Source: Cohnella hashimotonis (GTDB lineage Bacteria > Bacillota > Bacilli > Paenibacillales > Paenibacillaceae). From it: a DNA stretch of 64,000 bases. The position numbers and the translations under genes were made by a program. Positions within the stretch are counted from its first letter, which is position 1. Every line of letters begins with the position of its first letter. The DNA lies in NCBI RefSeq assembly GCF_030014955.1, contig NZ_JAGRPV010000001.1, forward strand, positions 6,758,001 through 6,822,000. The letters run 5' to 3'. The notes beneath the pieces were generated by a model. The model searched no databases. It was not told the DNA's origin and worked only from the letters and a program-made list of their open reading frames with translations. Positions 45,799 to 55,026 of this stretch are shown here, one piece after another.

Positions 45799-48176
45799 CC
45801 CGGCTGCTCCTTCCGTTGCCATGCGTAAGGCCCTTCAATCTCAAGCGCGACCTCATAATCGTCCGGGATGTCCGTCTCGATGTGCAGCTTCCCGTCGGCA
45901 TAGCGCCAGGACATCGCCAGCAGGTCGCCGCCGGCAGGCAGCATGCCCGCGCAGGACGACAACCCCGACGCCCCGGGACGAAGCACCACCGTCCGGCGCA
46001 GCGGGTCGACGCGGCGGAAGCCGAGCAGGTCTCGATACGCCACATGGACGACATGACTGACGAAGCCGTGGCTGCAGCTGGCGATCGGCTCGTCCTGCTC
46101 CCACAGCGTGCCGGTCACCCTCGCCATCTCGCCCAGCAGGTCGGGCAGCTCGGCCGCGATGACGTCGGCCCGGCCCGCGGCGGATAGCGCCTCGAGGCGC
46201 AGCATGTTGCCGATGAGCTGGTTCGTCGGCGCGACGCCCGGCGCACGGCCGCTCCCGATGCAGCGGCGGCGCGGTCCAAGACGGTCCACAAGCTTGCGCC
46301 ACAGCTCAGGGTACGTATCCGGCTCCGCGATGCCGAAGCAGAAGGCGTAGTACTGGCACGCCTCCGACACGTGGCCGGTCTCGATCCGCAAGCCATCCGC
46401 GGTCCGCACGGCATGATCCGCGAAGTATTCGCCCGTAAAAGATTGGGACCGCACCGCGGTCCTCACCGCTTCGGCCTGCCGCAGCCAGTCGTCGAAGCCG
46501 TACAGCCGGCCCGCCGCCTCAAGCGCTGCCGCATACAGCATGTTGGTCGGATAGCTGACATCCTGCACCCACTCGCGCGCCGGCGACCAGTCGACGAAGA
46601 TCCAGCCGTCCAGCCGCTCCAGCAGTCCGTCTCCGTTGCGGAAGGGCTCGAAGTACCGCATCAACGACTCGACGCGCGGCCTCAGACGCGCCAGCATGTC
46701 CGCATCGCCGCTGCGCGCGTCGTATTCGTCCAATTGAAGGACGAACCACAGCCCCCAGTTCGGAATAAAATTGCCGTCGAAGTGGTCTGCCGGATAACAC
46801 ATCGGCACCATTCCTTCGGGGAGATGGGCGAAGCGTTCCGGCAGCGCGTAATTTTCCAGAAACAATCGTTCATATAACGTCGTGCCGCTCAGCGCCGCCG
46901 CCGTGCGCGCCATGAAAAAGCTGTCGCACAGCCATCCCGCGCGCTCGCGCGACGGGCAGTCCATAAAGATGTCGACCGCATTCTGCCTGTAGGTCTCGAT
47001 GCCCGCCGCGACGATCGCGTCGAGCGCCGGATCGCTGCTGGCGAACGAGCCCCGGACGGCATCGCCGCACACGTATTCCCGGACGCCGATGCCGCGGATA
47101 TCGGCCGTCCCCTCCCATACGAGCAGCTTCAGATAGCGGAGCGAGTACGGTTCCATCGTCTCCAGGCTGTGGACGCCCGGTCCCAGCTTGTAGGCGACGG
47201 CATTGACGGCATCGAGCCGCAGGAAGTCGACCTCGCCGCCGCTCAGCACCTCGTCGAACAGCAGATACAATCGCGCCGATTCCGCGCAGACGACCTCGGC
47301 CTGAATGAAGCCTGCGACGACGCGGCCGAAGTCCACGATGCGGTAGCTTCGCGCTTCGATCCTCAGCGCAGCGTCCGGCAGATAAGGCCGATCGCAGGCG
47401 CGCCGGCCGGTCGTGACGGTCTCCTGCAGCAGCAGCGACGGGACGGTCTCCAGCTCGGCCTCGGGATAGCCGAGATAAAGCGGACCGACGCCCGTCAGCG
47501 AGCGGTCCTTGCGGTAGCCGTCGGATGGCAGGCGATGCGCCACGGCGCCGGATTCGCATATGAAGAGCGGCTGCAGCGTTGGAAAAGCCGGCAGCGGTAC
47601 GCCCCTGGGCAGCGACAGCCGGCCTGATACGCGAGCCCAGTCCGCCCTTGCACCCGGGACGGCGGATGCCGAGAATCGCCAGTCCGCCGCGTCCGCCTCC
47701 AGCCGGTATGCCTCCGTGAAGGCTCGCTGGAAGCTGTACCGCTGCGTCCGGCGCAGCCGCTCCCGCAGCTCGCCGGCCTCGAAGCCCCGCTCGTCGTCCG
47801 CTCCCGTCCAGCAGAGCGGGCGACCGTCCGATGTCAGCAGCTCCGCCTGCAGGAACGAGGGCTCCGCCAGCGTATAGAAGCTGTTTACGTTATAGCCGGC
47901 GACCTCGATCGCGATGATCGTCTCTTCCTCCGCCCCGTCTCCGGGAAGCGCCCATTCGTCGACGCGGCAATACCCGTGAGGCGCGGCCGCCGGACCGTGG
48001 CCGACGAACCGCCCGTTCGCATAGCAGCGGTAGATCGACGCGGCGGCGATCCGCAGCCGCGCCCCTCTCCCAACAGGCGCGGCGACGCGGGCTCTGAAGC
48101 CTGCCGTCACATTCATCGTGTCTTCGAGCCCCGACAGCCAGACGGGCTCGGCACGTTCAAAAGCGAACGTTTCCAT
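45795..48176 (-). CDS. GH78-type alpha-L-rhamnosidase
   Basis: ATG 48176 follows GAAGGGAAG at six bases; the next in-frame ATG upstream (48212) has no SD. The 793-residue protein has two or three N-terminal beta domains (RLRIAAASIYRCYANGRFVG, WALPGDGAEEETIIAIEV), a helical (alpha/alpha)6 core with the catalytic motif IFMDCPSRERAGWLCDSFF, and a C-terminal beta domain (RTVVLRPGASGLSSCAGMLP). No signal peptide is present. It removes terminal alpha-L-rhamnose from plant-derived oligosaccharides such as rhamnogalacturonan fragments or glycosides. It is the fourth gene of a five-gene operon beginning with the solute-binding protein. Confidence 0.86.
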   Translation of the reverse strand: METFAFERAEPVWLSGLEDTMNVTAGFRARVAAPVGRGARLRIAAASIYRCYANGRFVGHGPAAAPHGYCRVDEWALPGDGAEEETIIAIEVAGYNVNSFYTLAEPSFLQAELLTSDGRPLCWTGADDERGFEAGELRERLRRTQRYSFQRAFTEAYRLEADAADWRFSASAVPGARADWARVSGRLSLPRGVPLPAFPTLQPLFICESGAVAHRLPSDGYRKDRSLTGVGPLYLGYPEAELETVPSLLLQETVTTGRRACDRPYLPDAALRIEARSYRIVDFGRVVAGFIQAEVVCAESARLYLLFDEVLSGGEVDFLRLDAVNAVAYKLGPGVHSLETMEPYSLRYLKLLVWEGTADIRGIGVREYVCGDAVRGSFASSDPALDAIVAAGIETYRQNAVDIFMDCPSRERAGWLCDSFFMARTAAALSGTTLYERLFLENYALPERFAHLPEGMVPMCYPADHFDGNFIPNWGLWFVLQLDEYDARSGDADMLARLRPRVESLMRYFEPFRNGDGLLERLDGWIFVDWSPAREWVQDVSYPTNMLYAAALEAAGRLYGFDDWLRQAEAVRTAVRSQSFTGEYFADHAVRTADGLRIETGHVSEACQYYAFCFGIAEPDTYPELWRKLVDRLGPRRRCIGSGRAPGVAPTNQLIGNMLRLEALSAAGRADVIAAELPDLLGEMARVTGTLWEQDEPIASCSHGFVSHVVHVAYRDLLGFRRVDPLRRTVVLRPGASGLSSCAGMLPAGGDLLAMSWRYADGKLHIETDIPDDYEVALEIEGPYAWQRKEQPG

Positions 48177-48254
48177 TGTCGTCTTCCCTTCTTCCCGGTC
48201 GCGAGCCGCCATTCCTCGCCAGTCTCGCAGCCCTTTTCTCGCAGTTTCCGATCC

Positions 48255-49076
48255 TCATCCCTTGATCGCGCCGGCCGTCATCTCCTCGATGATGAACCTT
48301 TGACCGACGGCGTACACGAGCAGCACGGGGGCCATCGCGATCAGCAGGTCGGCGAAGACGTAATTCCAGTCCGTGCCGAACTTCGACTTGAACATGTAGA
48401 CGGACATCGGGATCGTCCACATGTCGGAGCTGCCGAGCAGGTAGAGCGGCCATTGAAAGTCGTTCCAGACGCCTAGAAAAACGAATACGGTCGCCGTCGT
48501 AATCGAGGGCAGCAGCAAAGGCAGTATGATCCGTATGAAAAGGCCGAACCCCCTCGCCCCGTCGACGAAGGCGGACTCGTCGATCTCGCGCGGGATTGCC
48601 TTGACGAAGCCGGTCATCATGAGCAAAATGAACGGCGTTTGCAGCGCCGCGTACAGCAGGATGACGCCCAGAAATTGATTGTTCAGCTGCAGCGACTGCA
48701 TCAGCTTGACGGTCGGGATGATCGAGGGCGGCGCGATCAGTCCCGCCAGGAACAGCGTATAAATGACCGCGATCAGCCTTCCGGACCGCCGGGCCGCGAT
48801 AAACGCACCCATGACGCCTATGGAGATAGACAATACGACGGAGCCGGTCGTGACGATCGCGCTGTTGGTCAGTCCCCGCAGCATCCGGCCCTGCTCGAAT
48901 ACAATCTTGAAGTTGCTCCAATGCCAGGCATCGGGCAGTTCGAGCCGCATAAGCGCCGCCTGCTGTGCGTCCTTGACCGCGCTGAGCAAGATGAACAGCA
49001 GCGGCACGACGACAATGAGGCTGAGCGCCAGCAACAGGACCAGCCTGAGCGCGGTCAGCGCGCCGCTCATCCTCAT
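48255..49076 (-). CDS. Carbohydrate ABC transporter permease (MalG type)
   Basis: A 273-residue inner-membrane protein with six helices, for example LVLLLALSLIVVVPLLFILL at the start. The EAA loop is EIDESAFVDGARGFGLFIRI. It is a CUT1-family permease and pairs with the upstream MalF-type gene, overlapping its stop by four bases (ATGA at 49076). No ATPase gene is in the operon, so a shared MsmK-type ATPase from elsewhere is expected. Confidence 0.93.
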   Translation of the reverse strand: MRMSGALTALRLVLLLALSLIVVVPLLFILLSAVKDAQQAALMRLELPDAWHWSNFKIVFEQGRMLRGLTNSAIVTTGSVVLSISIGVMGAFIAARRSGRLIAVIYTLFLAGLIAPPSIIPTVKLMQSLQLNNQFLGVILLYAALQTPFILLMMTGFVKAIPREIDESAFVDGARGFGLFIRIILPLLLPSITTATVFVFLGVWNDFQWPLYLLGSSDMWTIPMSVYMFKSKFGTDWNYVFADLLIAMAPVLLVYAVGQRFIIEEMTAGAIKG

Positions 49077-49942
49077 AGCTGAACCTCCCTTCGGCGCAGC
49101 AGATGCAGCGCGTAGAAGGAGATGACGGCGATGACGAGGAACAGGCAGACGTTGGCCGCCGTACCGTAAGCGTACAAGCCGTCCGAGAATCGATCGAAGA
49201 TATACGTGTTGACGACCTCCGTGGCATCGCCCGGACCGCCGCTCGTCAGCGCGAACACGATCTCGAATACTTTTAGCGAGCCGATCAGGCTCAGAATGAC
49301 GTTAATGGTGAACGAGGGCGCGAGCAGCGGAAATATCACGTAGCGCACGCGCTTCAGGTAGCCGCTGCCGTCGATGATCGACGCTTCGATCAGCTCCTTG
49401 GGAATGACCAGGATGCCGGCGATGTAGATCGCCATCGCGAAGCCTGCATACTGCCAGACGTTGGCGACGGAGATGGCGTAAAGCGCAACGTCGGCGTTGC
49501 CCAGCCAGTCCGTCGTCGCGAACCCGAGACCGACGAAGCGCAGCAGCTCGTTCAGGATCCCCTCCGGCCGGTAGATGGCGGAGAAGACATACCCGATCAC
49601 GAGCGTGCTGAGCACGCAGGGCAGGAAAAAGACCGTGCGGAACGCGTTGCGGCCCGGCACCCTGGTCGTCAGGATCAGGGCCAGGCCGAGGCCCAGCCCG
49701 TTCTGGAAGACGGTGACGATGGCGGCGTAGACGAGCGTGTGCCGGACGGCGTGGACGAGGTCCCCGGCCGCCAGCAGATCGCGGTATTGCTGCAGGCCGA
49801 CGAAGCGGATGCTTTCTTTATAGATGTTCCAGTCCGTCAGCGAATAATAGAAGCCCGACAGCGTCGGATAAATGTAGAGCGCTCCGTATACGGCCAGCAC
49901 GGGCAGCAGCAGCCACAAGGGGTACATTTTTTTGATGTGCAT
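49073..49942 (-). CDS. Carbohydrate ABC transporter permease (MalF type)
   Basis: A 289-residue permease with six helices (YPLWLLLPVLAVYGALYIYP first, FLVIAVISFYALHLLRR last). The EAA motif is ELIEASIIDGSGYLKRVRYV. ATG 49942 follows GGAGGGAG at ten bases. It forms the translocation pore with the next gene. The gap to the binding-protein gene contains a strong hairpin. Confidence 0.93.
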   Translation of the reverse strand: MHIKKMYPLWLLLPVLAVYGALYIYPTLSGFYYSLTDWNIYKESIRFVGLQQYRDLLAAGDLVHAVRHTLVYAAIVTVFQNGLGLGLALILTTRVPGRNAFRTVFFLPCVLSTLVIGYVFSAIYRPEGILNELLRFVGLGFATTDWLGNADVALYAISVANVWQYAGFAMAIYIAGILVIPKELIEASIIDGSGYLKRVRYVIFPLLAPSFTINVILSLIGSLKVFEIVFALTSGGPGDATEVVNTYIFDRFSDGLYAYGTAANVCLFLVIAVISFYALHLLRRREVQL

Positions 49943-49961
49943 GTTGCGTCAGCTCCCTCCT

Positions 49962-49986
49962 GCCCGGCCGGCGCACCCGGCCGGGC
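49962..49986 (-). promoter_or_regulatory. Intercistronic hairpin between binding protein and permeases
   Basis: GCCCGGCCG and CGGCCGGGC form a nine-base all-GC stem around a seven-base loop, without a T run, eight bases after the stop of the binding-protein gene. Such hairpins commonly stabilise the upstream mRNA, raising binding-protein yield relative to the permeases. Confidence 0.7.
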
Positions 49987-49994
49987 CCAACCGC

Positions 49995-51356
49995 TTACCA
50001 GCCCGCGAGACCCGCCGCCTTGGCGGCGGTGTCGATGTTTTTCTGCAGCGCCTTGGCGACTTCGGCCGCCGTCTTGTCGCCGCCGTAGAGCGCCTGCAGT
50101 TCCTTCGTATAGTCGCCGACCGACACGGCCGTCAGTCCGTTGAAGAACGGCGCGGCGCGCCCGGCTTCGACGACCGGCTGCAGATCGGCCGTGCCCCCGT
50201 TCAACGCGGCATCCACGCCGAGCCAGCTCGGCATTGTCTTGGCGGCGTCATAATACATTTTGAGCGTTTCCGGCTCCGCGATATAGGCAAGCAGGTCTTT
50301 GGCCTGCTCGACGTTCTTGGAGTTTTTGAATGCAAAAGCCGCCTGCGGATCGCTGATGCCGACGTAGCTGTCCGCTTCGAACGGCTGCGGGAACATGCCG
50401 ACCGGCGCATCCGGATACTTGGCCAGCAGCGTGGGCAGCGCCCAGTCCGCGTTGATGACCATGGCCGACTTGCCGGTGGCCAGCTCGTCGAGCGACAGGT
50501 CGTACGTGCCGGAGAACAGATTTTTGTTGGCATAGCCCTTTTTCACGAGATCCGCCTGCTTCTGCAGCATATCCACGAACTCGGGGATCTGGTCGAACGT
50601 CGTCTGGTGCGCGTTGATCTTGTCCATCAGATCGGGCTGCTTGGCGAGCAGATTGGCGAATCCGCTGAAGGTGAATACCTGGAGCGGCCAGCCGTCCTTC
50701 CCCGCCTCGTAAAAGGGGGTGATACCCGCGGCCTTGATCTTCTCGGCGTCTGCGAGCAGCTCGTCGTACGTGCGGGGTACGGACAGGCCGAGGTCGGAAA
50801 ATACTTTTTTGTTATAGAGGACGCCCGACACGTTCATCCCGCTCGTCGGAATGCCGTACACCTTGCCGCCGTCCTGCAGGTAATATTTCAAAATGGTCGG
50901 ATTGATCCGCGAAATATAAGATTCACCCGACAAATCGACGAGGTTTTTTTCCGGATTGAGCTTCTTGATGGCGCTGCTCTGGCTGAAGAAAAAGAGTACG
51001 TCGGGGATGTCCTCGGTCGCGATCTTGGTCAGCACCATCTGCTCGAAGTTGTCGGACACGATCTGCAGATCGACCTTGTTGCCGCTTTTCTCCTCGTAGC
51101 CCTTCATGATTTTTTCCCAAGGTCCGCCTTTGGCCCAGTCGGCGTGCATAATGACGGACAGCGTCACCGGCTTGGCGGCGGGGGCCGTCTCCGACGACTT
51201 CGCGGAAGCGCTTGCCGAAGCGGACGGCGAAGGGGATGTGGACGAGGAAGGCGAGGCGCCGCTGCCGCTCTCGCCTCCTCCGCAGGCTGCGAGCGCTGCA
51301 GCCGTCAGCACGGACATGGCCACGGCGAGGCCGGACTTGATCTGTTTTGCATGCAT
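49995..51356 (-). CDS. Extracellular sugar-binding lipoprotein of the ABC importer
   Basis: A 453-residue family-1 solute-binding protein. The signal sequence ends in a lipobox (LAACGGG, cysteine 25), followed by a long S/A/P-rich linker (about 28-58). Mature motifs: KPVTLSVIMHADWAKGG, GKVYGIPTSGMNVSGVLYNK and KSAMVINADWALPTLLAKYP. It is tethered outside the membrane, captures oligosaccharides and gives them to the MalF/MalG-type permeases. TGGAGGG seven bases before ATG 51356 is the SD. It is divergent from the YesM-type kinase, which with YesN probably controls this operon. Confidence 0.93.
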   Translation of the reverse strand: MHAKQIKSGLAVAMSVLTAAALAACGGGESGSGASPSSSTSPSPSASASASAKSSETAPAAKPVTLSVIMHADWAKGGPWEKIMKGYEEKSGNKVDLQIVSDNFEQMVLTKIATEDIPDVLFFFSQSSAIKKLNPEKNLVDLSGESYISRINPTILKYYLQDGGKVYGIPTSGMNVSGVLYNKKVFSDLGLSVPRTYDELLADAEKIKAAGITPFYEAGKDGWPLQVFTFSGFANLLAKQPDLMDKINAHQTTFDQIPEFVDMLQKQADLVKKGYANKNLFSGTYDLSLDELATGKSAMVINADWALPTLLAKYPDAPVGMFPQPFEADSYVGISDPQAAFAFKNSKNVEQAKDLLAYIAEPETLKMYYDAAKTMPSWLGVDAALNGGTADLQPVVEAGRAAPFFNGLTAVSVGDYTKELQALYGGDKTAAEVAKALQKNIDTAAKAAGLAGW

Positions 51357-51497
51357 AGGTTGACCCTCCAGAATTAAATGATGGCAGCGAGTATGCCGTA
51401 TTCCTAACGATAATGAAGCCGCCTCGTCATGGAAATGGAAAATGTGCAGGTAGCGGCCTGTAAAATTCCTAGATCGGCTCCGCCGCGCGATCGTCGG

Positions 51498-51506
51498 TGC
51501 TATACT
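51498..51506 (+). promoter_or_regulatory. Extended -10 promoter of the YesM/YesN operon
   Basis: TGCTATACT is an extended -10 (TG-n-TATACT). The predicted start lies just before the SD GAGGTG at 51515-51520, so the leader would be only about 14 bases. No good -35 is visible. Confidence 0.55.
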
Positions 51507-51526
51507 GCTAGCAAGAGGTGGGAGTC

Positions 51527-53320
51527 ATGCTAAGCCGGCTGAGCATACGGGTCAAGCTGTTTCTGGCGTTTACGCTGTGCGTCAACATCATCATCGGATT
51601 GCTCAGCTACTTATACTATCGGCAGACGGCGGACGTCATCTACCTGCGTAACCGGGAGGCGACCCAGCAGATGCTGTACAGGTTCGTCACGTCCATCGAC
51701 CGGATGTACAAGGACCTTGACCGGATTTCCGCGCAGATTTTGTACAACAACGATATTGCCGCCTATTTTTCGCCCCCCGAGCCGGACTTCGACAGCTCTT
51801 ACGCCGCCTTCGTCAAAGTGCAGAAGCTGACAAATCTGCTCGAGTACTTCAACGGACCGCAGATGACGGCCAAGCGCATACTCGTCTTCAACCTGAACGG
51901 CGACTATATCGATTACGGTTTGAACTGGGACACGTATCCAAGTTTACGGGAGCGCTTCCACCAGGCGTCGTGGATCGAAGATACGCTGGCGCTCGGCGGC
52001 GAGAAGCTGCTCGTGCCGCCCCGGCCGACCGAATGGCAGACGACGGCGGAGGTTGTCTTCTCGGTCGCCCGGCGCCTGAACGCGCATACGCTGATCGAGG
52101 TTCAGCAGCCCTATGCGCTGCTCGAGCAGACGCTGACCGAGGGGCGGGACGCCGCCGAAGCCAGCCTGTTTATTTACGATGACGACGGGCGCATCTTCTA
52201 TCCCTATGGCGCCGCGCGCATCCCGTTCGACGGCCGGGCGTTCGCAGCCGGGGCGGACGGCAGCGAGATCCGGCGGCTCGATACCGGAGAGACGAACGTC
52301 GCCAATCTGACCCGATCCTCGTATACCGGCCTCAATGTCGCCCTGCTGCAGCCAAAGGAAGCCCTGCTGAAGCCCATCCAGCGGCTCCATCAGCTCAGCA
52401 TCGTCATCATCGGCGCGGCGGAGCTGCTCGCGCTGGCGCTCTCCTACGCGATCGCGCGCACGATCACGTCGCCGATCTTCCGTCTGCAGCGGTACGTGCG
52501 CAGCGTAGAGCTGGACTCCCATCCCGCGACGCCGGCGCCTCGCGCGTTCGCGTACTCCCGCGAGGTGAGCGACCTGTACGAGACCTTCGTCAAGATGACG
52601 CAGCGGCTGCACCGATCCATGAACGAGCTCATCGACCTTCGCAGCCGCGAGAGCACGGCGCAGATCCAGGCGCTTTATGCGCAGACGAACCCGCATTTTC
52701 TCTACAACACGCTCACTTCGATCGGCCGGCATGCAGAAGAAGCGGACGATCGCGAGGTCGCGGAGATGTGCTATGCGCTCACGCAGATGCTGCGCTACAG
52801 CAGCGTCGCGCCGGCGGCCCCCGTCGCCGTGCGCGAGGAGCTGGCCAACGCCCGCGCCTACCTGGAGCTCATGAAGCTTCGCTACGAATTCCAGCTGCAG
52901 TTCGATATCGCGCTCGACCCGCTTCTGGCCGAAGAGCCGATACCCAAGCTGATCGTGCAGCCCTTTCTGGAAAATTGCTTCGCCCACGCCTTCAGGCAGG
53001 TCGAGCCCCCGTGGCATATATCCGTCGCCGTCCGCGCGAGGCAGGACGACCCCGGCTGCTGGGAGCTGTCGATCGCGGACAACGGCGCCGGCATCGGCGA
53101 CGAGACGCTGGCGGCCGTGCGCCGGCGGATCGAGACGCTGCGCGCGGACGGGGACGGCGAACTCTCGCAGATCACCTCGCGCGGTCTCGGTCATGTCGGC
53201 ATCGAGAATACGCTGGCGCGCTGCCGGCTGTTCTGGGGCGACCGGGTCCGCTTCAACGTCGGCCGACTACCCGAAGGCACCGAGATTGTCATCAACGTCC
53301 GCAAGGAGGAATGCGACTGA
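51527..53320 (+). CDS. YesM-type sensor histidine kinase
   Basis: ATG 51527 is six bases after GAGGTG; the GTG at 51518 overlaps the SD. The 597-residue protein has an N-terminal membrane helix (KLFLAFTLCVNIIIGLLSYL), a large extracytoplasmic sensor domain to about 290, a second helix (LSIVIIGAAELLALALSYAI), a HAMP linker and the His_kinase domain with QTNPHFLYNTLTSIGRHAEE (phospho-His near residue 389). The ATPase ends with DNGAGIGDETL and SRGLGHVGIENTLARCRLFW. It senses an external sugar, perhaps through the binding protein encoded divergently, and phosphorylates the YesN protein. Confidence 0.95.
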   Translation: MLSRLSIRVKLFLAFTLCVNIIIGLLSYLYYRQTADVIYLRNREATQQMLYRFVTSIDRMYKDLDRISAQILYNNDIAAYFSPPEPDFDSSYAAFVKVQKLTNLLEYFNGPQMTAKRILVFNLNGDYIDYGLNWDTYPSLRERFHQASWIEDTLALGGEKLLVPPRPTEWQTTAEVVFSVARRLNAHTLIEVQQPYALLEQTLTEGRDAAEASLFIYDDDGRIFYPYGAARIPFDGRAFAAGADGSEIRRLDTGETNVANLTRSSYTGLNVALLQPKEALLKPIQRLHQLSIVIIGAAELLALALSYAIARTITSPIFRLQRYVRSVELDSHPATPAPRAFAYSREVSDLYETFVKMTQRLHRSMNELIDLRSRESTAQIQALYAQTNPHFLYNTLTSIGRHAEEADDREVAEMCYALTQMLRYSSVAPAAPVAVREELANARAYLELMKLRYEFQLQFDIALDPLLAEEPIPKLIVQPFLENCFAHAFRQVEPPWHISVAVRARQDDPGCWELSIADNGAGIGDETLAAVRRRIETLRADGDGELSQITSRGLGHVGIENTLARCRLFWGDRVRFNVGRLPEGTEIVINVRKEECD

Positions 53321-54840
53321 TGTTCCGCGTCGTGATCGTCGAAGACGAGCCGCCCATTTTGCGCAGCATTAAGCAGAAGATCTCCGCCATCGATCCCGAC
53401 TTCAAGGTCGTCGGCGAGTACTACAACGGCGCGGCGGCGCTGCTTGAGATGGATATCGTGCAGCCGCACGTGCTGATCACCGACCTGCACATGCCTGTCA
53501 TGGGCGGAGAAGCGCTGCTCGAACGCGTGCGCGAGCGGTACCCGGACATGCTCTGCGTCATCCTCACCGGCTACCAGCAGTTCGAGTACGCGCGCATGGC
53601 GGTCCGCATGGGCGTCGTCGACTACTTGCTGAAGCCGCCTACCGAGGCTACGATCGGCGAACTGCTGGTCTCGCTCCGCAGGCGGCTGCTGCAAAACCAG
53701 ACGCTGGTCGAGTCGTTTATTTTGCAGCGTCTGCTGCTGCCCCATTCGTCCGTCGCCCATGCGGGCGCGGAGCTGGAACGGTATGCGCGGGAGTACTTTT
53801 ACCACGCCAGCTATATGCTGCTGTACGCCTGGCTGCCTCCCGAACTGGAGCGGGACTTCCCGGCAGCGCAGCTGCGGAACGCCGCGGAGGCATGGCTGCA
53901 GGACGGCGAGCGATGCTACGCGCTCGCCGCTCCGTCGCACGAGTGCATCCTGCTGCTCGGCGTACACGAGCTTGGCGGGACGCGGCTCGGCGCCTGGGCG
54001 GCGGCCGGCGGTCCGGGCGGCCCGGACGCGGCCGCCGTGCTGGCGCTCCCGCTCCGCAGCGGCGGCATCGCCGGCGTGCCCGGCGCGCTCCGGCTGGCCC
54101 GGCGGGCGGCGCCGCAGCTCAGCCGCATGGCCGGCGCGGCGTTCGCTGTCCTCTCCCCGGGCGAGGCGGTGGGCGAGCCGCTGCGGGCGGAGCTGCCGGC
54201 CGCTGCCGTGTCGCACATGGCCGCCTTCCTGCGCAAGCGCAGGAAACCGGAGTTTATGCAGGCGCTGACGGGAGCGATCGGCGACATCGGGCTCGGCAGC
54301 CTGCCGCGGTCGACGTGGATCAGGACGCTGCAGCGCCTCGCGCGCGAGCTCGCGCCTCATGCGGGCGCCTCGGGGACCGACGGCGTACCGGAGCGGATGG
54401 AGAATGAGATCGCCCAGGCCATATGGGGGGCGGCACAGCCGGAGATCGCCCTTGCGCATCTGACGCGGATATTCGGACGGCTGTGCGAGGAGGAAGGCTC
54501 CGACGAGGAGAGTGCCGGATGGCCCGAGGAGGTCGAGGCTTACTTAAAGGCGAACTTCACCTCCAATCTGTCGCTCGCGGACCTCGCGGAGCGCTTCGGC
54601 CTGAATCCCTCTTACCTAAGCTTCGTATTCAAAAGCAAACGGGGCAAGTCGCCGGGCGATTACCTGATCGAGCTGCGCATCCAAGAAGCGAAGCGGCTCA
54701 TCCGCGAGTTTCCGCGGCTGCTGTTCAAGGACATCGCGGAGCAGGTCGGTTACCCCGATCCGTATTATTTCAGCAAGCTGTTCAAGCAATGGGTCGGCTT
54801 GACGCCTACGGAGTACAAGCGGGGTCAGCGCTTCGACTAG
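53320..54840 (+). CDS. YesN-type AraC response regulator
   Basis: The start ATG 53320 shares one base with the kinase stop (TGATG) and follows AAGGAGG; an in-frame ATG at 53311 is too close to the SD. The 506-residue protein has a receiver domain (MFRVVIVEDEPPILRSIKQK, phospho-Asp about 55 in LITDLHMPVMGG, Lys near 106 in DYLLKPP), a less conserved helical middle region rich in A/G/R, and a C-terminal AraC domain (LSLADLAERFGLNPSYLSFV and FKDIAEQVGYPDPYYFSKLF). It should activate the ABC/GH operon and perhaps the secreted protein at 55027. Confidence 0.95.
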   Translation: MFRVVIVEDEPPILRSIKQKISAIDPDFKVVGEYYNGAAALLEMDIVQPHVLITDLHMPVMGGEALLERVRERYPDMLCVILTGYQQFEYARMAVRMGVVDYLLKPPTEATIGELLVSLRRRLLQNQTLVESFILQRLLLPHSSVAHAGAELERYAREYFYHASYMLLYAWLPPELERDFPAAQLRNAAEAWLQDGERCYALAAPSHECILLLGVHELGGTRLGAWAAAGGPGGPDAAAVLALPLRSGGIAGVPGALRLARRAAPQLSRMAGAAFAVLSPGEAVGEPLRAELPAAAVSHMAAFLRKRRKPEFMQALTGAIGDIGLGSLPRSTWIRTLQRLARELAPHAGASGTDGVPERMENEIAQAIWGAAQPEIALAHLTRIFGRLCEEEGSDEESAGWPEEVEAYLKANFTSNLSLADLAERFGLNPSYLSFVFKSKRGKSPGDYLIELRIQEAKRLIREFPRLLFKDIAEQVGYPDPYYFSKLFKQWVGLTPTEYKRGQRFD

Positions 54841-54977
54841 CTGCGTCTCGGCCTTGGTATGCCCGGGCCCGCTAAGTGTGCCGCTAAGCGTGACGCAGAG
54901 GGTGACGCGCCGGGCAAGCCTGCGAATTTTACAAGCCGCATGCTGAGATTCGTCCATTTCGTTCTCCCTCCCTCGGG

Positions 54978-55004
54978 TGTAAGCTTTTCGTGGTAACGCT
55001 TACA
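54978..55004 (+). promoter_or_regulatory. cre/LacI-type operator before the secreted propeller gene
   Basis: TGGTAACGCTTACA (54991-55004) matches the catabolite-responsive element TGWAANCGNTNWCA with two mismatches, and on the other strand TGTAAGCGTTACCA looks like a LacI-family operator. TGTAAGC and GCTTACA also form a seven-base inverted repeat across the 27 bases. The site lies 23 bases before the GTG start, between any promoter and the SD. Confidence 0.5.
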
Positions 55005-55026
55005 ACATTTTCGAGGAGGCAATGAC

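Noticed and set aside
52768..53319. Long upstream extension of the response regulator
   Set aside because: The frame overlaps the kinase gene in another phase; the receiver domain starts normally at 53320.
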